Assembly: GCA_023458355.1 (NCBI GenBank)
Contig: JAEWZS010000173.1
Span: 1 to 9,650 of the forward strand
Length of the DNA: 9,650 bases
From: Bacillota bacterium
Lineage (GTDB): Bacteria; Bacillota; Clostridia; Christensenellales; CAG-138
Direction: 5' to 3'
Shown one piece after another: positions 1 to 6,458 of this stretch (position 1 is the stretch's first letter; the number at the start of each line of letters is the position of its first letter). Both the position numbers and the translations under genes were made by a program. Under the pieces are notes generated by a model. The model was not told the DNA's origin and did not search any database. It worked only from the letters and a program-made list of their open reading frames with translations.

Positions 1-50
1 TGTGTGTTCTAATGTTTGGTCGTAGGAAGCGTTGGCGCACATGCCGAGCA

Positions 51-61
51 CCCCCCCCCCC
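51..61. repeat. Homopolymer of 11 cytosines downstream of mntP
   Basis: Eleven C residues in a row lie about 40 bases beyond the mntP stop codon, outside any recognised gene. Such tracts are prone to slippage in replication and in sequencing, so the exact length may not be reliable. No function is claimed. Confidence 0.9.
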
Positions 62-65
62 GATA

Positions 66-90
66 CGCGATTTTCTATAACTATATCGCG
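66..90. repeat. Small inverted repeat after the mntP stop
   Basis: CGCGAT at 66-71 is the reverse complement of ATCGCG at 85-90, with a 13-base AT-rich loop. It lies 10 bases past the mntP stop codon, where a terminator or 3' end stabilising hairpin would be expected. On the mntP strand it is followed by GTATC and then a G run, not a U run, so it is not a standard intrinsic terminator. Its role is uncertain. Confidence 0.4.
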
Positions 91-100
91 AGCAGATTTC

Positions 101-667
101 TTATGCAAATACGCCCAAATGCTCCAAGAGTATCTTAAACCCGATTAAAATAAGCACTGCACCACCCAATATATCCGCCTTGTTCGCAAGACCGGAGCCG
201 AAGCGGTTGCCGATGGCGACACCCGCAAAGGAAATACCGAAGGTAACCGTACCTATGAGGAGCACCGTCGGCAAAATGTCGGCATTCAAAAACGCAATGG
301 TGATTCCTGCCGCGAGTGCGTCGATGCTTGTAGCTATGGCAAGTACGTGTACACGCTTAACGCTAAACTCTTGGCAGACCTCGCATTCCCCATCCTTTTT
401 GAATCCATCCGCCATCATCTTGCCGCCGAGGAAACACAAAAGTACAAATGCAATCCAATGGTCGAATCCCGTGATATACGCCTCAAACTGCTTACCCAAA
501 ACCCATCCGACAAATGGCATGAGCGCCTGAAAGCCGCCGAAGAACAGCGCAACCACAGCAGCGTGCTTGATGCTTAACTTTTTCATGCAAAGCCCCTGGC
601 ACAGCGCCGCAGCAAATGCATCCATTGAAAGCCCTACAGCGAGTATGATGATTTCAAGAAGGCCCAT
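101..667 (-). CDS. mntP: Manganese efflux pump MntP (DUF204 family)
   Basis: This 188-residue integral membrane protein matches the MntP/YebN family in length and motifs. The family exports Mn2+ across the cytoplasmic membrane and protects against manganese excess. The two inverted halves each carry a signature: GLSMDAFAA near residues 12-20 (acidic D16) and ATSIDALAAG near 112-121 (acidic D116). HWIAFVLL-FLGGKMM (70-85) and NKADILGGAVLILIG (162-176) also match the E. coli protein as I recall it. About six hydrophobic helices are visible. The loop between the halves (about 89-103) has an unusual C95-x-x-C98 pair. The start at 667 has a GGAGGA ribosome binding site (674-679 on the plus strand) six bases upstream. 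The gene is transcribed away from the sugar cluster and follows a manganese riboswitch, which independently supports the function. Confidence 0.95.
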   Translation of the reverse strand: MGLLEIIILAVGLSMDAFAAALCQGLCMKKLSIKHAAVVALFFGGFQALMPFVGWVLGKQFEAYITGFDHWIAFVLLCFLGGKMMADGFKKDGECEVCQEFSVKRVHVLAIATSIDALAAGITIAFLNADILPTVLLIGTVTFGISFAGVAIGNRFGSGLANKADILGGAVLILIGFKILLEHLGVFA

Positions 668-682
668 AGAAAATCCTCCAAC

Positions 683-707
683 AAAAAATCGGGCGCAAGC
701 GTCCGAT
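683..707 (-). terminator. Terminator-like hairpin in the mntP leader (riboswitch expression platform)
   Basis: On the minus strand an imperfect hairpin (AUCGG/CCGAU outer stem, one A-C mismatch, two more G-C pairs, CUUG loop) is followed at once by a run of U (A683-A688 on the plus strand). It sits between the riboswitch aptamer and the mntP ribosome binding site, so readthrough is needed for expression. The natural reading is that manganese binding upstream favours an alternative fold that prevents this terminator. I did not resolve the competing antiterminator pairing. Confidence 0.65.
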
Positions 708-709
708 AT

Positions 710-827
710 GCGGCAAAAGCCATTCCCATATACGGCGCGTGCCGTACATGGGTCTTGTTATTTCATGCAAGCCAGGTTTTCACCAGCATGTTGACTTGCA
801 CCGCGAAAACGCGGCAACTACTCCCCC
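710..827 (-). promoter_or_regulatory. yybP-ykoY manganese riboswitch upstream of mntP
   Basis: The minus strand carries hallmarks of the yybP-ykoY aptamer. These are GGGGGAGUAG (818-827), a short CCGCG-UUUU-CGCGG hairpin (801-814), a stem TGCAAG/CTTGCA (795-800 with 766-771), a conserved-looking AACAAGACC segment (about 751-759), a 12-bp hairpin with one G-U pair and an ACGC loop (725-752), and GGC-UUUU-GCC near the 3' end (712-721). Members of this class bind Mn2+ and usually switch on manganese exporters when manganese is high. The position directly upstream of mntP fits this exactly. The outer limits are approximate. Other yybP-ykoY leaders control unrelated transporters, but mntP is one of the best established partners. 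Confidence 0.9.
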
Positions 828-839
828 ATGAACTCTGCC

Positions 840-869
840 ATTATAAGCCCAAAGAAAGCTAGGTGTCAA
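840..869 (-). promoter_or_regulatory. Vegetative promoter of the mntP riboswitch transcript
   Basis: On the minus strand a perfect -35 TTGACA (864-869 in plus coordinates) and a perfect -10 TATAAT (840-845) are separated by 18 bases. Transcription would start near 833-834, six to seven bases before the GGGGGAGUAG element of the riboswitch, so the aptamer begins almost at the 5' end of the RNA. Such a strong promoter fits constitutive transcription with control left mainly to the riboswitch. Its -35 box lies inside the inverted repeat at 860-883. Confidence 0.85.
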
Positions 870-883
870 TGCTTGTACACCTA
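860..883. promoter_or_regulatory. Inverted repeat over the mntP -35 box, possible operator
   Basis: TAGGTGT at 860-866 is a perfect inverted repeat of ACACCTA at 877-883, with a 10-base centre in which CAA and TTG add further partial symmetry. The half-sites are 17 bases apart start to start, close to two helical turns, as expected for a dimeric DNA-binding protein. The left arm overlaps the mntP -35 box, so a bound protein would probably block that promoter. The sequence does not match the MntR operator I remember from Bacillus, and the binding protein is unknown. Confidence 0.4.
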
Positions 884-904
884 TCCTATTCTCCCGCAGC
901 ACCG

Positions 905-933
905 TTGCCACTCCCAAATTTTTATATTATTAT
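905..933 (+). promoter_or_regulatory. Promoter for the two-component/sugar cluster
   Basis: TTGCCA (905-910) and TATTAT (928-933) are separated by 17 bases; each is close to the vegetative consensus. The region is AT-rich, and the transcript would start near 940, about 50 bases upstream of the response regulator start codon. It points away from the mntP promoter and does not overlap it. Confidence 0.55.
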
Positions 934-980
934 GATAATGCTGAATCGTATATATCTTATTTCCTTTCAACCGTTATACA

Positions 981-986
981 AAGGAG
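981..986 (+). promoter_or_regulatory. Ribosome binding site deciding the response regulator start
   Basis: AAGGAG lies five bases before the ATG at 992. It fixes the start there, although the open frame extends upstream to an ATG at 863. The extra 43 residues of the long form are not receiver-like, and translation from 863 would begin upstream of the likely promoter. Confidence 0.85.
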
Positions 987-991
987 TCTTG

Positions 992-2599
992 ATGAAAAAT
1001 TACAAAGCCATGATTGTCGACGATGAGGCAGAGGTGCGCGAGGGCATCGTCACCCGACTCGACTGGGAAAGCCTCGGTTTCGAGGTCGTCGCGGAGGCTG
1101 AAAACGGTTTGGAAGCCATCGAAAAGGCAGAAGCCAACGAGGTGGATCTTCTTCTGACGGATATCAAGATGCCCTTCATGGACGGGCTATCCATGATCGC
1201 TGAATTTCGTACGCTTCATCCGAGTGCAAAGGTTGTGATACTCTCCGGCTTTGACGACGCCGACTACGCGCGGCAAGCCATCAAGCTTGGCGTTACGGAA
1301 TATGCTTTAAAACCCGTCAACGCCGAGGAGCTTTCTGCAATGCTCTTACGTATGAAAGCGCAGCTTGACCGTGAATACAGTGAAAAGCTCGACATCGCCG
1401 CACTACGGAAAAAATACGAGCAAGCGCTCCCCGTTATGAAAGAGCGTTTCCTCAACGATCTTCTGTGGCGGCGCATGCCAATCGAGGAAATATCTGAGGG
1501 TTTATCTGCCTATGGCATCGAAATTGGTTCGGCAGCGGAAAAATTGGTACTCGTTTTTGATATTGCTCCGCAGGGTGCGCGTCAAGAACCTCTGGAGAAC
1601 GCCTTAGTACCCATTTCGGTGGCACAGCTCATCGAGGAAACTTTAGCCGGTCGCTGCCGCACGGCGCTTTGCTCGGGGATATCTCAGCTCGTTGCCGTCA
1701 CCGCGTGGGAGGTAACGGATCCCGTGAGCCTTGCGGTACTTTTGTGCAACGATATTTCAGGCCGCTGCAAGCGCATTTTGGATGTGCGCGTAACCTGCGG
1801 CGTGAGTAAATCCTACCTTTCTCTTTGCGACACGCCCGAGGCGTATGCACAGGCGCGCGACGCATTGGAATACCGTGGGGAGCCGGGTTTAGGGCGTGCC
1901 ATTTACATCGGAGACGCTGAAACAGGCAGCGGGCATAGCAATATTTTGGATGAACGTAATGAAAGGTTGCTTTTAAGCGCTGTGCGCACGGGAGCTTCTT
2001 CGCTGGTGGATGATGCAGTAAGCAATCTGATGCAGATGCTTGAAAGCCCTGAGGATACTATGTGGCAGAAACAAGCGCACCTCATTTCCGTATGCAACGC
2101 GCTCAACCGTATTGTGGTGCGTTATGGCCTTTCCGGGGAAACGGAGCTTACGGACCGCATTGCTTCACGTATCGGTACGGATATAGAGTCCGCTGAGATT
2201 CGATCATGGCTCACCGACATATGCTGCTCCCTTCGCGGCTTTGTGATACGCCGTCGGGAAAGTATGCCGCGGCTCCTTGCCGAAAAAGCCGTAAACTACA
2301 TTGAAGAAAACTACGGGGATGCTTCCCTTTCGGCAGAAAGTGTATGCGAGTATTTGCACGTTTCCCGCTCGTACTTTTTTGAAGTATTCAAAAAAGAGAC
2401 CGGGAGAAGTTTCGTACAATACCTAACGGAAGTGCGTATGGAGCACGCTGTGACGCTTCTTCGTGACCCGGAGATGAAAACCATAACCGTGGCTTACGCC
2501 GTGGGTTATGAAGAGCCTAATTATTTCTCACACGTCTTTAAACGGCGCTTCGGCATGACGCCCGCGCGCTATAGACGGCAGGAGACGGTAACGGTATGA
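992..2599 (+). CDS. Response regulator with AraC-type DNA-binding domain (YesN-like)
   Basis: This 535-residue cytoplasmic regulator has three parts. Residues 1 to about 125 are a receiver domain with the acidic pair D10/D11, phosphoacceptor D57 (in LLLTDIKMP), S85 and K107 (in YALKPVN). A poorly conserved middle region of about 300 residues follows. A C-terminal AraC-type double helix-turn-helix spans about 425-530 and ends in the typical GYEEPNYFSHVFKRRFG-MTPARYR signature. The length and layout match the YesN family, which works with YesM-type kinases to activate carbohydrate uptake genes. It overlaps the kinase gene by ATGA, implying translational coupling. The likely targets are its own cluster, particularly the promoter region of the mglB-like gene, but this is inferred from position. 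The family assignment is sure; the target is not. Confidence 0.93.
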   Translation: MKNYKAMIVDDEAEVREGIVTRLDWESLGFEVVAEAENGLEAIEKAEANEVDLLLTDIKMPFMDGLSMIAEFRTLHPSAKVVILSGFDDADYARQAIKLGVTEYALKPVNAEELSAMLLRMKAQLDREYSEKLDIAALRKKYEQALPVMKERFLNDLLWRRMPIEEISEGLSAYGIEIGSAAEKLVLVFDIAPQGARQEPLENALVPISVAQLIEETLAGRCRTALCSGISQLVAVTAWEVTDPVSLAVLLCNDISGRCKRILDVRVTCGVSKSYLSLCDTPEAYAQARDALEYRGEPGLGRAIYIGDAETGSGHSNILDERNERLLLSAVRTGASSLVDDAVSNLMQMLESPEDTMWQKQAHLISVCNALNRIVVRYGLSGETELTDRIASRIGTDIESAEIRSWLTDICCSLRGFVIRRRESMPRLLAEKAVNYIEENYGDASLSAESVCEYLHVSRSYFFEVFKKETGRSFVQYLTEVRMEHAVTLLRDPEMKTITVAYAVGYEEPNYFSHVFKRRFGMTPARYRRQETVTV

Positions 2600-4383
2600 G
2601 TAAGGACAAGGGCGGCATCGAGCGCTTCTTGAGCGGTTTTTTTAAAGGCAGTATACGCTATTCGGTGTTCATAAGCTTCACCGTATCGGCACTCGTCGCC
2701 ATCGTGTTATCCGGCCTCATGTTTTACATGCGTTTTTCCAGCCAGCTCCAATCGAACGTTCGAAGCGAAAATCAGCAGCTTGTGGAGCAGGTAAACCAAT
2801 CGCTCAACTCCTATCTTCGCAGCATGATACGGCTTTCGGACTCGCTCGGCTACGGCGTCATCAAAAACACAGACCTAAACGGAAATTCTGTCGACGAAAA
2901 ACTACAGCTTCTTTATGACAACAACACCAACCTTGTGGAAAACATCGTGCTTTTTAATGCGAACGGAAACGTGCTCGCGACCGCACCGCCCGCCACACTC
3001 AAAAAGGGTTTTAACGCGACGGAGAGCGAGTGGTTCCATCGAGCACTTGAACAAACAGAAAACCTCCATTTTTCCACACCTACGGTACAAACTATGTTTG
3101 TTAGCTCCCAAGGGAGCTACAGCTACGTCGTATCCCTCTCCTGCGCGGTGGAGCTCACCTACGGTACGCACACCGAGCAGGGTGTTCTCCTCATCAACCT
3201 TAAGTACGGAGGGCTTTCGGAGCTTTTTTCCAACACCTCCCTCGTCAATGAGGGCTACATTTATCTTATGGATTCAGACGGTACCATACTCTACCATCCT
3301 AAGCAGCAGCTTATCGCTACAAGCCTTTATGCTGAAAACAACACAATCGCCACCGCGCTGCCCGACGGTGTCCACACCGTAAAGAGCGGTGAACACAAAA
3401 GCACGCTCATCATCCGCTCAGCGAGTTATACAGGCTGGCGCGTGGTTGGCGTGATACCGCAAGTAGGGCTTACGATTGATTCGGCAAACGACATTCTGTT
3501 TTTACTGATGATGTTTCTCGTCTTTTTTGAGGCACTTGTGTTCATCAATGCTATTATCTCTACACGTCTTACGCGACCCATACAACAGCTCGAGAATTCC
3601 GTACAGAAACTCGATCGCGGCGAAGAGGACTCCATCTACATCGGCGGTTCGTATGAGGTGCAGCACTTAGGTCAATCCATACAGCAAATGGTAGACCAGA
3701 TGCGAAAGCTCACCGATGACATCGTGCACGAGCATGAGGAAAAGCAGCGGCATGAGCTCGACGCTTTACAGGCACAAATCAACCCGCATTTCCTATATAA
3801 TACACTTGATATCATTGTATGGATGATAGAGAAAAACAAACCGGAAGAGGCCGTTCGCATTGTATCGGCGCTCGCAAAGCTATTCCGGATAAGCCTCAGC
3901 AAAGGTAAAAACTTTATACCCGTCAAAGACGAGCTGGAGCACACACGCAGCTACCTCACCATACAGCAGATGCGCTACAAGGACAAATTCTCCTACTCCA
4001 TTAACGTACCGGACGCTGCTTTCGACCTCGCCGTTATCAAGCTCGTGGTGCAGCCGATTGTAGAAAATGCCATCTACCACAGTATGGACTTCATGGACGG
4101 TGACGGCGAGATTCGCGTTGATGTACACGTCGATGATCAGGATCTTTACATCTCCGTATCCGACAACGGTATCGGCATGCAAAAAGACCTTGTGGACAGG
4201 CTTTTGGTAGAGCACTTCCCCATCTCCAAAGGCTCGGGTGTAGGCTTAAAAAACGTAAATGAGCGCATTAAACTCTATGCGGGCGATGCGTACGGCGTAA
4301 TGATCGAAAGCGAGTTGGACGTGGGCACAACCATCACGCTGCACCTCCCCGTGGTGCCCTATTTGAGGGAGGGGGATCATTAA
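2596..4383 (+). CDS. Sensor histidine kinase with extracellular Cache-like domain (YesM-like)
   Basis: This 595-residue membrane kinase has a first transmembrane helix at about 22-45 and a second at about 300-322. Between them is an extracellular domain of some 250 residues that looks like a double Cache fold (for example GYIYLMDSDGTILYHP). A HAMP linker (about 324-375) and a helical stretch lead to the LytS/YesM-type histidine region QINPHFLYNT with the phosphorylated H398. The ATP-binding domain follows, with an N box (Q486-P-I-V-E-N491), DNGIGM (523-528) and GSGVGL (546-551). The start overlaps the regulator stop by ATGA, and AGGAGA lies ten bases upstream. Cache domains often bind small molecules directly, whereas the next two genes encode binding-protein-like partners, so the signal could reach the kinase by either or both routes. 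Confidence 0.93.
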   Translation: MSKDKGGIERFLSGFFKGSIRYSVFISFTVSALVAIVLSGLMFYMRFSSQLQSNVRSENQQLVEQVNQSLNSYLRSMIRLSDSLGYGVIKNTDLNGNSVDEKLQLLYDNNTNLVENIVLFNANGNVLATAPPATLKKGFNATESEWFHRALEQTENLHFSTPTVQTMFVSSQGSYSYVVSLSCAVELTYGTHTEQGVLLINLKYGGLSELFSNTSLVNEGYIYLMDSDGTILYHPKQQLIATSLYAENNTIATALPDGVHTVKSGEHKSTLIIRSASYTGWRVVGVIPQVGLTIDSANDILFLLMMFLVFFEALVFINAIISTRLTRPIQQLENSVQKLDRGEEDSIYIGGSYEVQHLGQSIQQMVDQMRKLTDDIVHEHEEKQRHELDALQAQINPHFLYNTLDIIVWMIEKNKPEEAVRIVSALAKLFRISLSKGKNFIPVKDELEHTRSYLTIQQMRYKDKFSYSINVPDAAFDLAVIKLVVQPIVENAIYHSMDFMDGDGEIRVDVHVDDQDLYISVSDNGIGMQKDLVDRLLVEHFPISKGSGVGLKNVNERIKLYAGDAYGVMIESELDVGTTITLHLPVVPYLREGDH

Positions 4384-4384
4384 T

Positions 4385-5260
4385 ATGGGCCTTAGGGAAA
4401 AACGCATTTTTATAGGTACGCTGGTGCTACTCGTTTTGGTTGCAGCACTCTATTTTTACCAATCTTTTTCCATACCGGAGGTTGAGGTTTATGGTGTTTC
4501 CGTCATTCTCTGCGCTGAAGGCGAAAACTTTGAGAAGGGGCTAACCGGTGCAGCACTGGAGAAAAACGCAGACCTTCACATCGTGCGCATCACCGATCCG
4601 TCATCCGACGCGCAGACTTCAGCACTTGAGCGCGAGCTTCAAAACGGTGCAAACGCAATTATCCTTTACCGCGCAGACGCTGAGAATCTGAATGAGTGGT
4701 TTCTGAAGAACAAAACTGCAGTACCTCTTGTGCTCGCGGGAGATGAACTTCTATTAAGCAAAGGTATTAGCCAAGTGTCGTTCGATGCTAATGCACTCTC
4801 TTATGCACTTGTAGCTGAAATGGAAAAGCAGCCTTTGCGCAGCGTTACCGTCGCGCAAAGCGACGGCGGTGAGCACCTTGGAGAATTCCTTACGGCACTT
4901 GATGAAGCAGGATTTACCTACGACATCGTGTATGCTAAAGACGTTTCCGATGTTACGCCGGGCTATGTCTATGCCGCTTGCGATCCCGCCGCCACGCTCA
5001 TGCTCGCACAGTTCACGGACAAAGGTGCACTCCTATACGGTATTGGTTACGACGCAACGCTTCGAAACCCGCTTGAAAGCGGGAAAATCACTGCACTCGC
5101 CATCTCGAGCGAGTTTGACGCAGGATACCTTGCCGTGGCCGAAGCGGTCTCACGCATCCACGGCGAGCGTGCTGATAATGCAGTGCTTGGTTCATTCATC
5201 GCACAATCCGACAACATGTACGAACCACCCATCTCCACGATACTCTTTCCAATAGGCTAA
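4385..5260 (+). CDS. Membrane-anchored periplasmic-binding-like protein, probable sensory partner of the kinase
   Basis: This 291-residue protein starts one base after the kinase stop codon, behind a purine-rich GAGGGAGGGGG site. Residues about 8-25 form a hydrophobic helix after a short basic start (REKR). There is no lipobox cysteine and no clear cleavage site, so it is probably a signal anchor holding an extracellular domain. The remainder has the alternating pattern of the type I periplasmic-binding fold seen in MglB and RbsB (GVSVILCAEGENF near the start, ALLYGIGYDATLRNPLESGKITAL near the end). Compared with E. coli MglB from memory, several sugar-contacting positions seem changed: the Asn of the NLVD motif is Tyr, the NND motif reads ACD, and the calcium loop and HxD are absent. 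The position between kinase and lipoprotein suggests a role in signalling, not transport, as for XylFII with LytS in Clostridium. The ligand is unknown. Confidence 0.75.
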   Translation: MGLREKRIFIGTLVLLVLVAALYFYQSFSIPEVEVYGVSVILCAEGENFEKGLTGAALEKNADLHIVRITDPSSDAQTSALERELQNGANAIILYRADAENLNEWFLKNKTAVPLVLAGDELLLSKGISQVSFDANALSYALVAEMEKQPLRSVTVAQSDGGEHLGEFLTALDEAGFTYDIVYAKDVSDVTPGYVYAACDPAATLMLAQFTDKGALLYGIGYDATLRNPLESGKITALAISSEFDAGYLAVAEAVSRIHGERADNAVLGSFIAQSDNMYEPPISTILFPIG

Positions 5261-5268
5261 AAGGAGGG
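5261..5268 (+). promoter_or_regulatory. Strong ribosome binding site before a TTG start
   Basis: AAGGAGGG begins directly after the upstream TAA and lies seven bases before the TTG at 5276. The near-perfect anti-16S match supports the TTG as the true start; it is followed by a typical lipoprotein signal peptide. Confidence 0.85.
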
Positions 5269-5275
5269 TTTTTGC

Positions 5276-6313
5276 TTGAAAAGACCATTCACTCGCTTTG
5301 TCGCGATTTTTCTTATGCTCCTTCTTAGTTTAGGGTTATCATCGTGTAATAATGCTTCGGGAAGGGATGCAATCAAAATAGGCGTCAGCATTTACAAAGG
5401 AGATGACACCTTCATCTCCGCTATGATGGATAGCTTTATGGAGGCTGCCGCAGCGTTTGAAGAAAACACGGGCGTGCGTGTCAACATTTCCATCGCAGAT
5501 GCGGGCGAGAGCCAGGCTACGCAAAACGAACAGATTGGGCGCTTCCTTTCTCTTAGCTACGATGTATTATGCGTGAACCTTGTAGATCGCACGGATGCAG
5601 GCAGCATCATCGACCGCGCGCGCGACGCAGGCATCCCGGTGGTCTTTTTTAACCGTGAACCCGTGCAGGAGGACATGCTCAAATGGGACAAAATCCTTTA
5701 TATTGGCAGCGATGCACGCGAATCCGCCAAACTTGAGGCGCAGATTGTTATCAACCGCTTCCGTGTCGACCCGAGAAGTGTAGATACCAATGGTGACGGC
5801 ATCATACAATACATCATGCTCGAAGGCGAACGCAGACATCAGGATGCAATCATTCGCACGGAGGTCTCCGTGGAGACACTCAAACAAGAAGGTTTCCAAA
5901 TGGAAAAGCTAGACGGTGGTATTGCCAACTGGAACCGCGATCAGGCCGCTGCGCTTACGGAAACGTATTTAACCTCCTACGGGGATAGGATTGAGCTCAT
6001 CATCTGCAACAACGACGATATGGCTCTGGGTGCTGCGGACGCTGTGGAACGGCTCGGGTTGAACTTCTACTGCATAGTGGGTATAGACGGTACGGATAAG
6101 GGTCTAGATGCTGTAAAAGAAGGTAAAATTTTAGGAACCGTAGTGATGGATCTGCCCGCACACGGTAATGCCATTTTTGAGGCAGCATACGCCTTTGCAA
6201 CGGGTGCTGACCCTGCCGATACTCTTACCGTACTAAAAGACCAGTCTGTCCGCATACCCATGTATATCGAAACCAATGAATCTTCGGAGTTTATTTCGTA
6301 TATCAGCGAATGA
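5276..6313 (+). CDS. Galactose/glucose-type binding lipoprotein, probable sensory binding protein
   Basis: This 345-residue protein begins with TTG and carries a lipoprotein signal peptide (lipobox LSSC, C24), so it is expected outside the membrane on a lipid anchor. It is a clear MglB relative. IGVSIYKGDDTF, VNLVD, PVVFFNREP, the calcium loop DTNGDGIIQ (170-178) and CNNDDMALGA match E. coli MglB as remembered. The usual hexose contacts are nearly all present: D44, F46, N101, H188, D190, R194, W219, N246 and D271. The exception is the late Asn, which is Met at 291. The spacing between R194 and W219 is the same as in E. coli. It is tightly linked to the kinase and the anchored binding protein (15 bases after the latter's stop) and is separated by 145 bases from a second mglB-like gene that sits with the transporter. 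A sensory role is therefore inferred; delivery of sugar to MglAC is the alternative. Confidence 0.85.
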   Translation: MKRPFTRFVAIFLMLLLSLGLSSCNNASGRDAIKIGVSIYKGDDTFISAMMDSFMEAAAAFEENTGVRVNISIADAGESQATQNEQIGRFLSLSYDVLCVNLVDRTDAGSIIDRARDAGIPVVFFNREPVQEDMLKWDKILYIGSDARESAKLEAQIVINRFRVDPRSVDTNGDGIIQYIMLEGERRHQDAIIRTEVSVETLKQEGFQMEKLDGGIANWNRDQAAALTETYLTSYGDRIELIICNNDDMALGAADAVERLGLNFYCIVGIDGTDKGLDAVKEGKILGTVVMDLPAHGNAIFEAAYAFATGADPADTLTVLKDQSVRIPMYIETNESSEFISYISE

Positions 6314-6458
6314 TGTCGCACACACCGTATGATTTTATTGCTTTTACGGACGATTTCGCATAGCCTCCCACATGTGCGCCGTATTACAGTACATATATAG
6401 GGCCATGCCCGCATATCTTCGATCGGTTCGGCCCGCACATCGACAAGGAGGAAAAACC
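6314..6458 (+). promoter_or_regulatory. Leader region before mglB, candidate target of the response regulator
   Basis: These 145 noncoding bases split the sensory genes from the transporter genes. An AT-rich TATATA at 6394-6399 could be a -10 box, but no good -35 lies at the right distance, as is common for activator-dependent promoters. The motif CCGTAT occurs at 6325-6330 and 6379-6384, with an inverted CCGTA copy at 6345-6349. A direct repeat GCCCGCAYATC occurs at 6407-6417 and 6431-6441, just before the AAGGAGG ribosome binding site (6445-6451). No terminator with a U run is seen. This is a plausible activation site, inferred from position and repeats only. Confidence 0.35.

Noticed and set aside
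180..794. Several plus-strand open frames opposite mntP and its leader
   Set aside because: They are antisense to a conserved membrane protein gene and the riboswitch, and their translations show no recognisable motif.
863..991. Longer N-terminus for the response regulator from the ATG at 863
   Set aside because: No ribosome binding site there, it precedes the likely promoter, and the receiver domain begins naturally at 992 behind AAGGAG.
2915..3382. Open frame of 155 codons in another plus-strand frame within the kinase gene
   Set aside because: Its translation is rich in Ser, Pro, Thr and Arg with no domain, and it lies fully inside the well-supported kinase.
6325..6349. CCGTA...TACGG as a terminator after the sensory lipoprotein gene
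   Set aside because: Only five base pairs with a 15-base loop and no U run after it; too weak for an intrinsic terminator.
6372..6458. Longer N-terminus for mglB from the ATG at 6372
   Set aside because: It would bury the lipoprotein signal peptide behind 29 unrelated residues; AAGGAGG before 6459 decides the start.
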